Position numbers and translations under genes: made by a program
Shown here: positions 7,893 through 14,605 of the stretch, piece after piece
Layout of the letters: each line of letters starts with the position of its first letter
Numbering within the stretch: the first letter of the stretch is position 1
Assembly (NCBI GenBank): GCA_963715445.1
Contig: OY970240.1
Location: 1,116,001-1,180,000, forward strand
Length of the DNA stretch: 64,000 nucleotides
Direction of reading: 5' to 3'
Source: JAAYBF01 sp963715445
GTDB taxonomy: Bacteria > Actinomycetota > Thermoleophilia > Solirubrobacterales > Thermoleophilaceae
The notes under the pieces: generated by a model
What the model was told of the DNA's origin: nothing
What the model saw: only the letters and a program-made list of their open reading frames with translations
The model's database searches: none

Positions 7893-8798
7893 CTTCTCAC
7901 CGGAGCCGAGCTTACGAGCGCCGAGCTGGCCGCGCTGCTCGACCGCGCGGCGGAGCTCAAGGCGGACAGGCTCGGATCGAGCGCCCTCGCCGGCCTCAGC
8001 GTCGCGCTCCTCTTCGAGAAGCCCTCCACGCGCACGCGCGTCTCGTTCGAGGTCGGCGTGGCCGAGCTGGGCGGAACGCCACTGCTGCTGCGCGGAGACG
8101 AGCTGCAGCTCTCCCGCGGCGAGTCCCCACGCGACACGGCGATGGTCCTCTCCCGCTTCGTCCACATGATCTGCATCCGGACGGGGGACCACTCGACGCT
8201 CGAGGAGCTCGCCGAGCACAGCACGGTTCCCGTGGTGAACATGCTCACCCCGGATCACCACCCCTGCCAGGCCCTCGCCGACCTCCAGACGCTCAAGGAG
8301 CGCTTCGGCCGACTCGACGGCCTCAGGCTCGCCTATGTCGGCGACGGCAACAACGTCGCCCACTCGCTGATGGTCCTGGGAGCCAAGGCGGGGGTGGAGG
8401 TGGTCATCGCAGCCCCGGCCGAGCTCGCCCCGGACGAGTCCGTGATGGAGCTCGCCCGCGCCGGTGCCGAGGGCTCAGGGTCCGTCACCTTCACGACGGA
8501 TCCGCGTGCAGCGGCCGAGGGTGCGAACGCCCTGTACACCGACGTCTGGGTGAGCATGGGCGACGACCCCGCCCAGGCGGCCGACCGCAGGCGCATTCTG
8601 GATCCCTATCGGCTCGACGACGAACTCCTCGCCCGCGCCGACGAGAACGTGATCGCCCTGCACTGCCTGCCCGCGCATCCGGGGGAGGAGATCTCGGCGG
8701 ACGTCCTCTATGGCCCGCGCTCTGCCGTGTGGGACCAAGCGGAGAACCGCCTGCACGCCCAGAAGGCGTTGTTGGAGCTGCTGCTCCAGAACGGCTAG
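7881..8798 (+). CDS. argF: Ornithine carbamoyltransferase
   Basis: It catalyses ornithine + carbamoyl phosphate to citrulline in arginine biosynthesis. All family signatures are present: 'STRTR' (residues 49-53, carbamoyl-phosphate loop), 'HPCQALADLQT', and 'HCLPAHPGEEI' with the catalytic cysteine. At 305 residues it has the normal length. The GTG start at 7881 fits the family N-terminus 'TRHLLTGAEL', and TACGAT (7869-7874) six bases upstream suggests a leaderless mRNA; an ATG at 7839 would add an unconserved extension. No other arginine genes adjoin it, so an anabolic enzyme in a scattered pathway is likely. Confidence 0.93.
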   Translation: MTRHLLTGAELTSAELAALLDRAAELKADRLGSSALAGLSVALLFEKPSTRTRVSFEVGVAELGGTPLLLRGDELQLSRGESPRDTAMVLSRFVHMICIRTGDHSTLEELAEHSTVPVVNMLTPDHHPCQALADLQTLKERFGRLDGLRLAYVGDGNNVAHSLMVLGAKAGVEVVIAAPAELAPDESVMELARAGAEGSGSVTFTTDPRAAAEGANALYTDVWVSMGDDPAQAADRRRILDPYRLDDELLARADENVIALHCLPAHPGEEISADVLYGPRSAVWDQAENRLHAQKALLELLLQNG

Positions 8799-8807
8799 GC
8801 TCGCCTT

Positions 8808-9215
8808 ATGAACAGATCGATCGCACTCATCTGCGCCTGCATGGCACTCAGCATCGTGGTCGTCGGCTGTGGGGACGACGAGGACTCGGGCGGCAACGCC
8901 GCGACGGAGCCCGCCGCAACCACGGAGCAGACCCAAGGGGAGAACGGGAAGGCGACGGCCGCGGTCTCCGTGGACATGAAGGACACGGAGTACGTGCCCC
9001 AGGACGTGACGGTCGCCAAGGGCGGAACGGTCACCTGGACGAACAGCGATCCGTACGCGCACACGGTGACCAAGGAGAACGGGCCGGGCATCCAGTTCGA
9101 CTCTGGCGACATCACCGAGAGCGGCACCTTCAAGCAGAAGTTCGACGTTCCCGGCACCGTCGACTACGTCTGCACGATTCACCCCAACCAAACCGGCACA
9201 GTCACCGTCAAATAG
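8808..9215 (+). CDS. Cupredoxin (plastocyanin-like) lipoprotein with Gln in the axial position
   Basis: A 135-residue exported lipoprotein: hydrophobic leader and lipobox 'VVVGC', then a Gly/Thr/Glu-rich linker, then a blue-copper domain (residues 50-135). Copper ligands can be read as H85 ('YAHTV'), C122 and H125 ('VCTIHPNQ'). The usual axial Met of C-x2-H-x2-M is Gln128, as in stellacyanin-like proteins. It is probably a membrane-anchored electron carrier facing outward. TAGGCT (8796-8801), which includes the argF stop codon, lies six bases before the ATG, with TTGGAG 18 bases further upstream, so it likely has its own promoter and a leaderless transcript. Confidence 0.88.
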   Translation: MNRSIALICACMALSIVVVGCGDDEDSGGNAATEPAATTEQTQGENGKATAAVSVDMKDTEYVPQDVTVAKGGTVTWTNSDPYAHTVTKENGPGIQFDSGDITESGTFKQKFDVPGTVDYVCTIHPNQTGTVTVK

Positions 9216-9226
9216 CCGCCTGCAAA

Positions 9227-9246
9227 CCGTCGTCTGGTTTCGACGG
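9227..9246. terminator. Short hairpin between convergent genes
   Basis: CCGTCG (9227-9232) and CGACGG (9241-9246) form a 6-bp stem with an 8-base loop in the gap between the cupredoxin gene and the convergent SnoaL-like gene. A terminator role is inferred from position only. Confidence 0.35.
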
Positions 9247-9262
9247 CTGACGCAGTAGGGGG

Positions 9263-9742
9263 CTAGCGGCGCAAACCAAAGCCGCGTAGGAGGAGCAGGG
9301 CCGCTTCGCCCATGCCGCCGCGGGGCGGCAGCAGGCCCAGCTGGCTGGCTCCTTCGTAGAGGTCGAAGAAGCCTCGTGCGCGGCGCACCCTGTCGTCGGT
9401 GAGCTCGACGTAGTGGATGCCGTGGAGGTCGAGCGATCGACCCGTCGGCGGCAGCATCGCCACCTCGCCGTCGTGGGTGCCCTGTAGCCGCCACGCGAAG
9501 CAGGCGTGGCCGTCGCGGTGCAGAGGGGGAGCCGTCAGCTCGATGCGGGCGTCGGGAACCGCCTTGCGCAGCCGCGCCGCGTGAGCCTCGATCTCCGCCA
9601 CGCCCGTCCGCGGCCGTGGCGCAAGCGGATCCTCGTATCCGACGTCGCCGGTGCAGCAGCCCGCGAACGAGCCCTCGACCGTCCAGGCCGTCACCCAGAG
9701 GCGGGCCAGCTCGTCGATCCCCGACCGCTCGAGGTCACCCAT
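9263..9742 (-). CDS. SnoaL/NTF2-fold ester cyclase-like protein
   Basis: A 159-residue protein of the SnoaL-like polyketide cyclase/NTF2 superfamily, seen in 'GDVGYEDPLAPRPRTGVAEI', 'FAWRLQGTHDGEVAMLPPTG' and 'DLHGIHYVELTDDRVRRARG'. Such proteins are small cone-shaped barrels that bind or transform hydrophobic ligands. It starts 12 bases after the thiG stop, so it is probably the last gene of the thiO-thiS-thiG operon, although no thiamine role is known for the family. The C-terminus carries a hydrophobic 'LGLLPPRGGMGEAALLLLRG' tail. Confidence 0.78.
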   Translation of the reverse strand: MGDLERSGIDELARLWVTAWTVEGSFAGCCTGDVGYEDPLAPRPRTGVAEIEAHAARLRKAVPDARIELTAPPLHRDGHACFAWRLQGTHDGEVAMLPPTGRSLDLHGIHYVELTDDRVRRARGFFDLYEGASQLGLLPPRGGMGEAALLLLRGFGLRR

Positions 9743-9754
9743 GAGGCACCGGCC

Positions 9755-10525
9755 TCACGTGAGCTCGGCGACGCCCTCGACGGGAGTCGAGGCCTCGCCG
9801 TAGAGGCGGCGCGGGATGCGCCCAGCGTGGCGCGCCGCGTACCCGGCCTCGACGGCCTTGCGCATCGCAACCGCCATCGCGGCGGGGTCCTGGGCACGCG
9901 AGACGGCGCTCGCGAGCAGCACCGCGTCGCAGCCGGCCTCCATCGCCAACGCCGCGTCCGATGCCGTCCCGATGCCGGCGTCGAGCACCACGGGCACGCG
10001 CGCGGCCTCGACGATCAGGCGCAGGTTGTAAGGGTTGGCGATGCCCATGCCGCTGCCGATCGGCGAGCCGAGCGGCATCACGGCGGCGCAGCCGACATCC
10101 TCGAGCCGGCGCGCCAGAACCGGGTCGTCGCTGGTGTAGGGCAGCACGGTGAAGCCGTCCGCGACGAGCGTCTCCGCAGCATCGAGCAGCTCGGCGGCGT
10201 CGGGCAGCAGCGTCTGGTCATCGCCGATCACCTCGAGCTTGACCCACTCGGTCTCTAGCGCCTCGCGCGCCAGCCGCGCCGTCGCCACCGCGTCCCGGGC
10301 GGTGAAGCAGCCGGCGGTGTTGGGCAGCAGGAAGCAGCCGCAGTCGTCCAGCACCTCGAGGATCGACCCGCGCGCCGCCGGATCGACCCGCCGCAGGGCC
10401 ACCGTCGCCATCTCCGCTCCCGACGCCTGGACCGCCTCCCGCATCGACTCGAGGCTGCGGAAGCCGCCCGTGCCGATGATCAGGCGCGAGTCGAAGGTGC
10501 GGCCCGCGATCTCCAATCCGCTCAT
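9755..10525 (-). CDS. thiG: Thiazole synthase
   Basis: ThiG condenses 1-deoxy-D-xylulose 5-phosphate, dehydroglycine and ThiS-thiocarboxylate into the thiazole phosphate of thiamine. The protein is 256 residues with 'RLIIGTGGF' at the N-terminus, the Schiff-base lysine K96 in 'EWVKLEVIGDD', and the phosphate-binding TIM-barrel end 'MPLGSPIGSGMGI' and 'VLDAGIGTASDAALAME'. A strong ribosome binding site (AGGGAGGA) precedes ATG 10525. It follows thiS by four bases in a thiO-thiS-thiG order, the oxygen-dependent version in which glycine oxidase supplies dehydroglycine. Confidence 0.96.
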   Translation of the reverse strand: MSGLEIAGRTFDSRLIIGTGGFRSLESMREAVQASGAEMATVALRRVDPAARGSILEVLDDCGCFLLPNTAGCFTARDAVATARLAREALETEWVKLEVIGDDQTLLPDAAELLDAAETLVADGFTVLPYTSDDPVLARRLEDVGCAAVMPLGSPIGSGMGIANPYNLRLIVEAARVPVVLDAGIGTASDAALAMEAGCDAVLLASAVSRAQDPAAMAVAMRKAVEAGYAARHAGRIPRRLYGEASTPVEGVAELT

Positions 10526-10529
10526 CGGC

Positions 10530-10739
10530 TCATCCTCCCTGAACCGCCTGCAGCACTTCCACGCGGTCGTCGGTGGTGAGCACGTGCGAGGCCCACGTCC
10601 CGCGGGGGACGACCTCGCCGCCGACGGCCGCGGCGACTCCGCGGCCGTCGCTCGGAGCGCCGACCGCTTCGACCGCATCCGCCACCGTCGCTCCCTCAGG
10701 CAGGGCGCGCGGCTCGCCGTTCAGGATCACCTTCGGCAT
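10530..10739 (-). CDS. thiS: Sulfur carrier protein ThiS
   Basis: A 69-residue ubiquitin-fold protein that carries sulfur as a C-terminal thiocarboxylate to ThiG. It starts 'MPKVILNGEPRALPEGATVA' and ends in the required Gly-Gly ('LQAVQGG'). The ATG shares its A with the TGA of thiO, and thiG begins four bases after its stop, so all three are co-translated. Confidence 0.95.
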   Translation of the reverse strand: MPKVILNGEPRALPEGATVADAVEAVGAPSDGRGVAAAVGGEVVPRGTWASHVLTTDDRVEVLQAVQGG

Positions 10740-11878
10740 CAGATGTGCGCCTCCCAGAAGCGACTGGGGTGAAAGGCGTCGAAGGTGGGCGGCATCTCGC
10801 CCTTCGTGAGCAGGCCCGCCACGGCGCGGCCGGTGAGCGGGGCGAGCAGCATGCCGTTGCGGTGGTGCCCCGTGGCCCACAGGAGCCCCTCGACCTCGCC
10901 CCGGCCCACGGCTGGGCTGTTGTCGGGAGTCGCCGGGCGCAGGCCGGCGCGAGCGGCCACCAGCTCCAGCTCGCCGATGTCCGGAAGCACCTCCCACGCC
11001 GCCTCCAGCAGGCGGTGGACCCCGTCCGCGGTCACGGTCACGTCGAATCCCTGCTCCTCCTGAGTCGCTCCGATGACGACACGGCCGTCGCTCCTCGTGA
11101 CGATGTAGCAGCGCGGCGTGCGCACCAGGTGACGCGCCGGCGCGGAGTGGCCGTGACGCACGCGCAGCTCGAGCAGCTGGCCCTTGACCGGGCGCAGGAC
11201 GGGCGCCGACACCTCCGCCGCGAGCTCGCCCTCGGCGCTCCAGGCTCCTGCCGCGATGAGCACGGCGTCGGCGTCGATCGAATCGCCGCCCGTGGTCCGA
11301 ACGCCTGTGACGCGCCCCGCGGCGACCTCGAGCCCCTCGACGCAGGTACCGGCTCGCAGCTCACCGCCGGCCGCGATCAGAGCGGCCGCGAGCGCCCGCA
11401 CGACGGCGGCCGGATCGGCCTGGCCGTCCTGAGGCGCGTGGATCGCGCCGCCGATGCGCGGCGAGAGGCCCGGTTCGCGCAGCCGCGCCTCGCGCGCGCT
11501 GAGCCAGTCCGAGTTCAACCCGACCTCTCGCTGGAACTTGTGCAGGCGCCGCAGCTCCTCCACGTCATCGCGATCGGCCGCGACCACGAGCGCTCCCGAG
11601 TCGGCGTAGCCGCTGGGCATCGCCGTCAGCTCCTCCAGCTCGGCCGCGAAGGCCGGCCACTGCGCCCGGCCTTCGAGGTTGAGAGCGAGCAGCGCCTCCT
11701 CGCCGAAGGTCGCCTCGGTCACCGGCGCGAGCATCCCGGCAGCCACGCCCGAGGCGCCGGCGCCCGGCTCGTCGCGCTCGAGCACGACCACCGCCATGCC
11801 GGCCTGCGCGCAGCGCCAGGCGCAGCTCAGGCCGATCGCTCCCGCCCCGACGACGATCAGGTCGTACGTCCGTTCCAT
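10739..11878 (-). CDS. thiO: Glycine oxidase ThiO
   Basis: An FAD-dependent amine oxidase that oxidises glycine to the imine used by ThiG. The N-terminal dinucleotide-binding motif 'DLIVVGAGAIGLSCAWRCA', an ERDE acidic strand end and 'GASGVAAGMLAPVTE' are typical, as are 'VKGQLLELR' and the C-terminal 'LLWATGHHRNGMLLAPLTG' FAD-binding segment. Its 379 residues fit the family. ATG 11878 is preceded by TACCTT (11892-11887 on this strand) with an 8-base gap, which suggests a leaderless start; a GTG one codon earlier is also open. It is the first gene of thiO-thiS-thiG, divergent from thiE over about 50 bases. Confidence 0.94.
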   Translation of the reverse strand: MERTYDLIVVGAGAIGLSCAWRCAQAGMAVVVLERDEPGAGASGVAAGMLAPVTEATFGEEALLALNLEGRAQWPAFAAELEELTAMPSGYADSGALVVAADRDDVEELRRLHKFQREVGLNSDWLSAREARLREPGLSPRIGGAIHAPQDGQADPAAVVRALAAALIAAGGELRAGTCVEGLEVAAGRVTGVRTTGGDSIDADAVLIAAGAWSAEGELAAEVSAPVLRPVKGQLLELRVRHGHSAPARHLVRTPRCYIVTRSDGRVVIGATQEEQGFDVTVTADGVHRLLEAAWEVLPDIGELELVAARAGLRPATPDNSPAVGRGEVEGLLWATGHHRNGMLLAPLTGRAVAGLLTKGEMPPTFDAFHPSRFWEAHI

Positions 11879-11930
11879 CACGACACAAGGTACCCCTGCG
11901 GCGCAGCGGTTCTCTGCGAGGATGGGGTCG

Positions 11931-12587
11931 ATGACCGTCGCGGCCGACCGCAGGGAGCAGCTCCTGGAGGCGCGCCTCTACCTGGTTGCCGATGCCGGCA
12001 CGCCCGACGAGGTCCTGGACGCCGCTCTCACGGGCGGCGTGGACATGCTCCAGCTCCGCGACACCGCCCTCGACGACGAGGCACTGCTGCGCCGCGCGAG
12101 CGCCTTTCGCTCGCTCTGCGACGCGCACGACGCGCTGTTCTGGCTCAACGACCGCCCCGACCTGACCCTGCGCGCCGAGGCCGACGGAGTGCACCTGGGC
12201 CAGCAGGACATGCCCGTCGACGAGGCCCGCGCCGTCGTCGGGCCGGACGTGCTGATCGGCCTCTCGACCCACGAGCCCGCCCAGCTGGATGCCGCGCGCT
12301 CCAGTGACGCGGATCAGATCAGCGTCGGGCCGGTGTGGGAGACGCCCACCAAACCTGGCCGCCCCGCCGCGGGGCTCGAATACGTGAGGCGGGCAGCGGC
12401 CGACCCGCCGCCGCAGCCCTGGTTCGCGATCGGCGGCATCGACCCGTCCAACATCGACGAGGTCGTGGAGGCGGGCGCCGAGCGGATCGTGGTGGTGCGA
12501 GCGCTCTGCCAAGCGGCGGATCCACGAGCAACCGCTACCGAGCTCCGCAGGGCGCTCGAGGAGGCACCCGTTGGCGCAGAGAGGTAG
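11931..12587 (+). CDS. thiE: Thiamine-phosphate synthase
   Basis: ThiE joins hydroxymethylpyrimidine diphosphate to thiazole phosphate to give thiamine phosphate. This 218-residue TIM-barrel protein shows 'LYLVADAG', 'GGVDMLQLRD', 'NDRPDLTLRAEADGVHLGQQ', 'LIGLSTHEPAQL', 'DQISVGPVWETPTKPGRPAA' and 'FAIGGIDPSNI', the complete set of substrate and phosphate loops. It is divergent from thiO; the 52-base gap is too short for a TPP riboswitch. ATG 11922, in frame, is an alternative start. thiC and thiD are not in the window. Confidence 0.94.
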   Translation: MTVAADRREQLLEARLYLVADAGTPDEVLDAALTGGVDMLQLRDTALDDEALLRRASAFRSLCDAHDALFWLNDRPDLTLRAEADGVHLGQQDMPVDEARAVVGPDVLIGLSTHEPAQLDAARSSDADQISVGPVWETPTKPGRPAAGLEYVRRAAADPPPQPWFAIGGIDPSNIDEVVEAGAERIVVVRALCQAADPRATATELRRALEEAPVGAER

Positions 12588-13122
12588 CCGCAAGCGACGC
12601 AAGGAGCGCTCCAAGGGGGTGTCCCCGAAGGCCAAGCCGCAGCAGCCCGCCGCCAAGGAGGAGCGAGCCGGCGCGATGGCGCGCGGCTACTCGCGCACGG
12701 AGGCCAAGAACGAGGCCGCCCGCGCGGCGCTGGTGCCGCTCGAGCCCGGGGAGCGCCCGGGGCCCGTGACGGTGGGAGCCGTGTTCGCGCTGCTACTCGG
12801 CGCCGGGAACCTCATCGCCTACTTCGCCGGGCTGGAGATCCAGAACGAGCGTCCGGCCGCCTTCGGCGTGCTCCTCTACTCGGGGCTGATGCTGCTCACC
12901 TCGTACGGCTGCTTCCGCGCCCGCTACTGGGGGGTGCTGGGAATACAGACCGTCCTCGGCCTGCTGATCGTGATCTTCGGCCTGCTCATGACCCGCGCCG
13001 AGAGCCTGCTCGCCCTGGGGATCTCGATAGCCGTGGTTGGCCTGTCCGGCACGCTGTTCTGGAAGCTCGTCAAGTCGATGGCGCGCATCCAGATGCCGCG
13101 ACCGCCGGGTGCGATGGGCTGA
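12571..13122 (+). CDS. Small integral membrane protein with basic N-terminus
   Basis: A 183-residue protein beginning at TTG 12571, 17 bases inside the end of thiE. Residues 1-60 are strongly basic and disordered (Lys/Arg/Gln/Pro). After them come four hydrophobic segments: 'VGAVFALLLGAGNLIAYFAG', 'AFGVLLYSGLMLLTSYGCF', 'VLGIQTVLGLLIVIFGLLMT' and 'LLALGISIAVVGLSGTLFW'. The overlap indicates co-translation with thiE, but the sequence does not show a thiamine link. Similar small membrane proteins of unknown function are common in actinobacteria. Confidence 0.75.
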   Translation: MAQRGSRKRRKERSKGVSPKAKPQQPAAKEERAGAMARGYSRTEAKNEAARAALVPLEPGERPGPVTVGAVFALLLGAGNLIAYFAGLEIQNERPAAFGVLLYSGLMLLTSYGCFRARYWGVLGIQTVLGLLIVIFGLLMTRAESLLALGISIAVVGLSGTLFWKLVKSMARIQMPRPPGAMG

Positions 13123-13149
13123 GCATCCCGCTTGGATAGGCTCCAAGCC

Positions 13150-14535
13150 ATGCCTGACAGCGCCTACGACTGCATCGTGATCGGCTCCGGCCCCGGGGGG
13201 TACGTGGCCGCCATCCGCGCCGCGCAGCTCGGCATGAAGACGGCCGTCGTGGAGCGCGCCGACACCGTCGGCGGCCGCTGCCTCAACGAGGCGTGCATCC
13301 CCGCGAAGGCGATCCTCAGGGTGGCCGACGCGTACAAGGAGATCGCCGAGGCGAAGAGCTTCGGGATCACCGCGAAGGACGTGAGCTTCGATTTCGGCGG
13401 CGCCACCAAGCACCGCGACAAGGTCATCAAGACGCTCACCGGCGGCGTGGCGATGCTCTTCGAGAAGAACGGCATCGAGGTGATCGCCGGGCACGGCTCG
13501 GTCACCGAGGACGGCAACGTGAAGATCGGCGGGTCCTTCGACGGAACCGAGATCGAGGCCAAGACCGTCGTGCTCGCGACGGGCTCGGTCGCCAGGCCGA
13601 TCCTCGGCCTGCAGTTCGGCGGCAGGATCCTCGACACGGCGGCCACCTGGCTCCGGAACGAGCAGCCGAAGCGGCTGGCCGTGATCGGCGCGGGCGCGTC
13701 CGGCACCGAGGTCGCCTCGGCCTTCGGGCGCCTGGGCAGCGAGGTGATGCTGATCGAGGCGCTCGACCAGATCCTTCCGCTCGAGGAGAAGGAGATCGCC
13801 AAGGCCTGCGCGCGAGAGATCGGCAAGCAGGGCATCACGATCAAGACCGGCGCCAAGGTCGAGTCCGTAGAGGACACCGGCGAGGCGGTTCGGATCGTCA
13901 TCGACGGCGAGACGCACGAGTTCGACCAGCTCTGCATAGCGGCGGGCCGCGGAGCGGATGTCGAGGGGCTCGGCCTGGATGAGGCCGGGATCGAGACAGA
14001 CGAGCGCGGCCTGATCAAGGTCGACGGCGCGCTGCGCACCACCAAGGCGGGCGTCTACGCGATCGGCGACTTGGTCCCCGGCCCGGCTCTCGCACACAAG
14101 GCATCGGACGAGGGCGTCATCGCGGTGGAGGACGCCGCCGGACTCGACACCCACCCGATCGACTACCCCTACGTTCCGCGAGTGACCTTCTGCGCGCCTC
14201 AGGTGGCGAGCTTCGGCCTGACCGAGGCGCAGGCCAAGGAGGCCGGCCACGACGTCGTCGTGGGCAAGGTCCCGATGGGCGCCGTCGGCGCCCCGACCGT
14301 CTACGGCGATCGCGGCGGGATGGTCAAGATTATCGGGGACCGCAAGTACGGCGAGCTGCTCGGAGCGCACATCGTCTCCGCCAAGGCCGCCGACCTGATC
14401 CAGGAGCTGGTGGTGGCACGGGACCTGGAGGGCGGCTACCCGGAGGTGGCCCGCTCGATCCACTCCCACCCGGCATTCGCCGAAGCTGTGATGGAGGCCG
14501 CGCGCGCGGCCGACGGCTGGCTGATTCACGGCTGA
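13150..14535 (+). CDS. lpdA: Dihydrolipoamide dehydrogenase (E3)
   Basis: An FAD flavoprotein that reoxidises dihydrolipoyl groups of 2-oxoacid dehydrogenase complexes with NAD. Seen features: 'CIVIGSGPGGYVAAIRAAQ' (FAD), the redox disulfide C44/C49 in 'GRCLNEACIPAKA', the NAD motif 'RLAVIGAGASGTEVASAFG', 'GVYAIGDLVPGP', and the dimer-interface catalytic His-Glu in 'HSHPAFAEAVMEAA'. The length of 461 residues is normal. TAGGCT (13137-13142) sits seven bases before the ATG, so a leaderless transcript is likely. The pdhABC operon lies 3.5 kb downstream and is the obvious partner. Confidence 0.95.
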   Translation: MPDSAYDCIVIGSGPGGYVAAIRAAQLGMKTAVVERADTVGGRCLNEACIPAKAILRVADAYKEIAEAKSFGITAKDVSFDFGGATKHRDKVIKTLTGGVAMLFEKNGIEVIAGHGSVTEDGNVKIGGSFDGTEIEAKTVVLATGSVARPILGLQFGGRILDTAATWLRNEQPKRLAVIGAGASGTEVASAFGRLGSEVMLIEALDQILPLEEKEIAKACAREIGKQGITIKTGAKVESVEDTGEAVRIVIDGETHEFDQLCIAAGRGADVEGLGLDEAGIETDERGLIKVDGALRTTKAGVYAIGDLVPGPALAHKASDEGVIAVEDAAGLDTHPIDYPYVPRVTFCAPQVASFGLTEAQAKEAGHDVVVGKVPMGAVGAPTVYGDRGGMVKIIGDRKYGELLGAHIVSAKAADLIQELVVARDLEGGYPEVARSIHSHPAFAEAVMEAARAADGWLIHG

Positions 14536-14605
14536 CTCGCTTTTAGGGGGGTAAGGCCCGCCCCCGCCTCCCCTGTGGTGGAAGACCCCACCCCAAGGAG
14601 GAGCC

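Noticed and set aside
11879..11930. TPP riboswitch between thiO and thiE
   Set aside because: The divergent gap is about 50 bases and has neither of the conserved TPP-aptamer segments; it is too short for the aptamer.
12571..13122. Thiamine transporter
   Set aside because: Although coupled to thiE, it has no resemblance to known thiamine transporters and only four short hydrophobic segments behind a basic tail.
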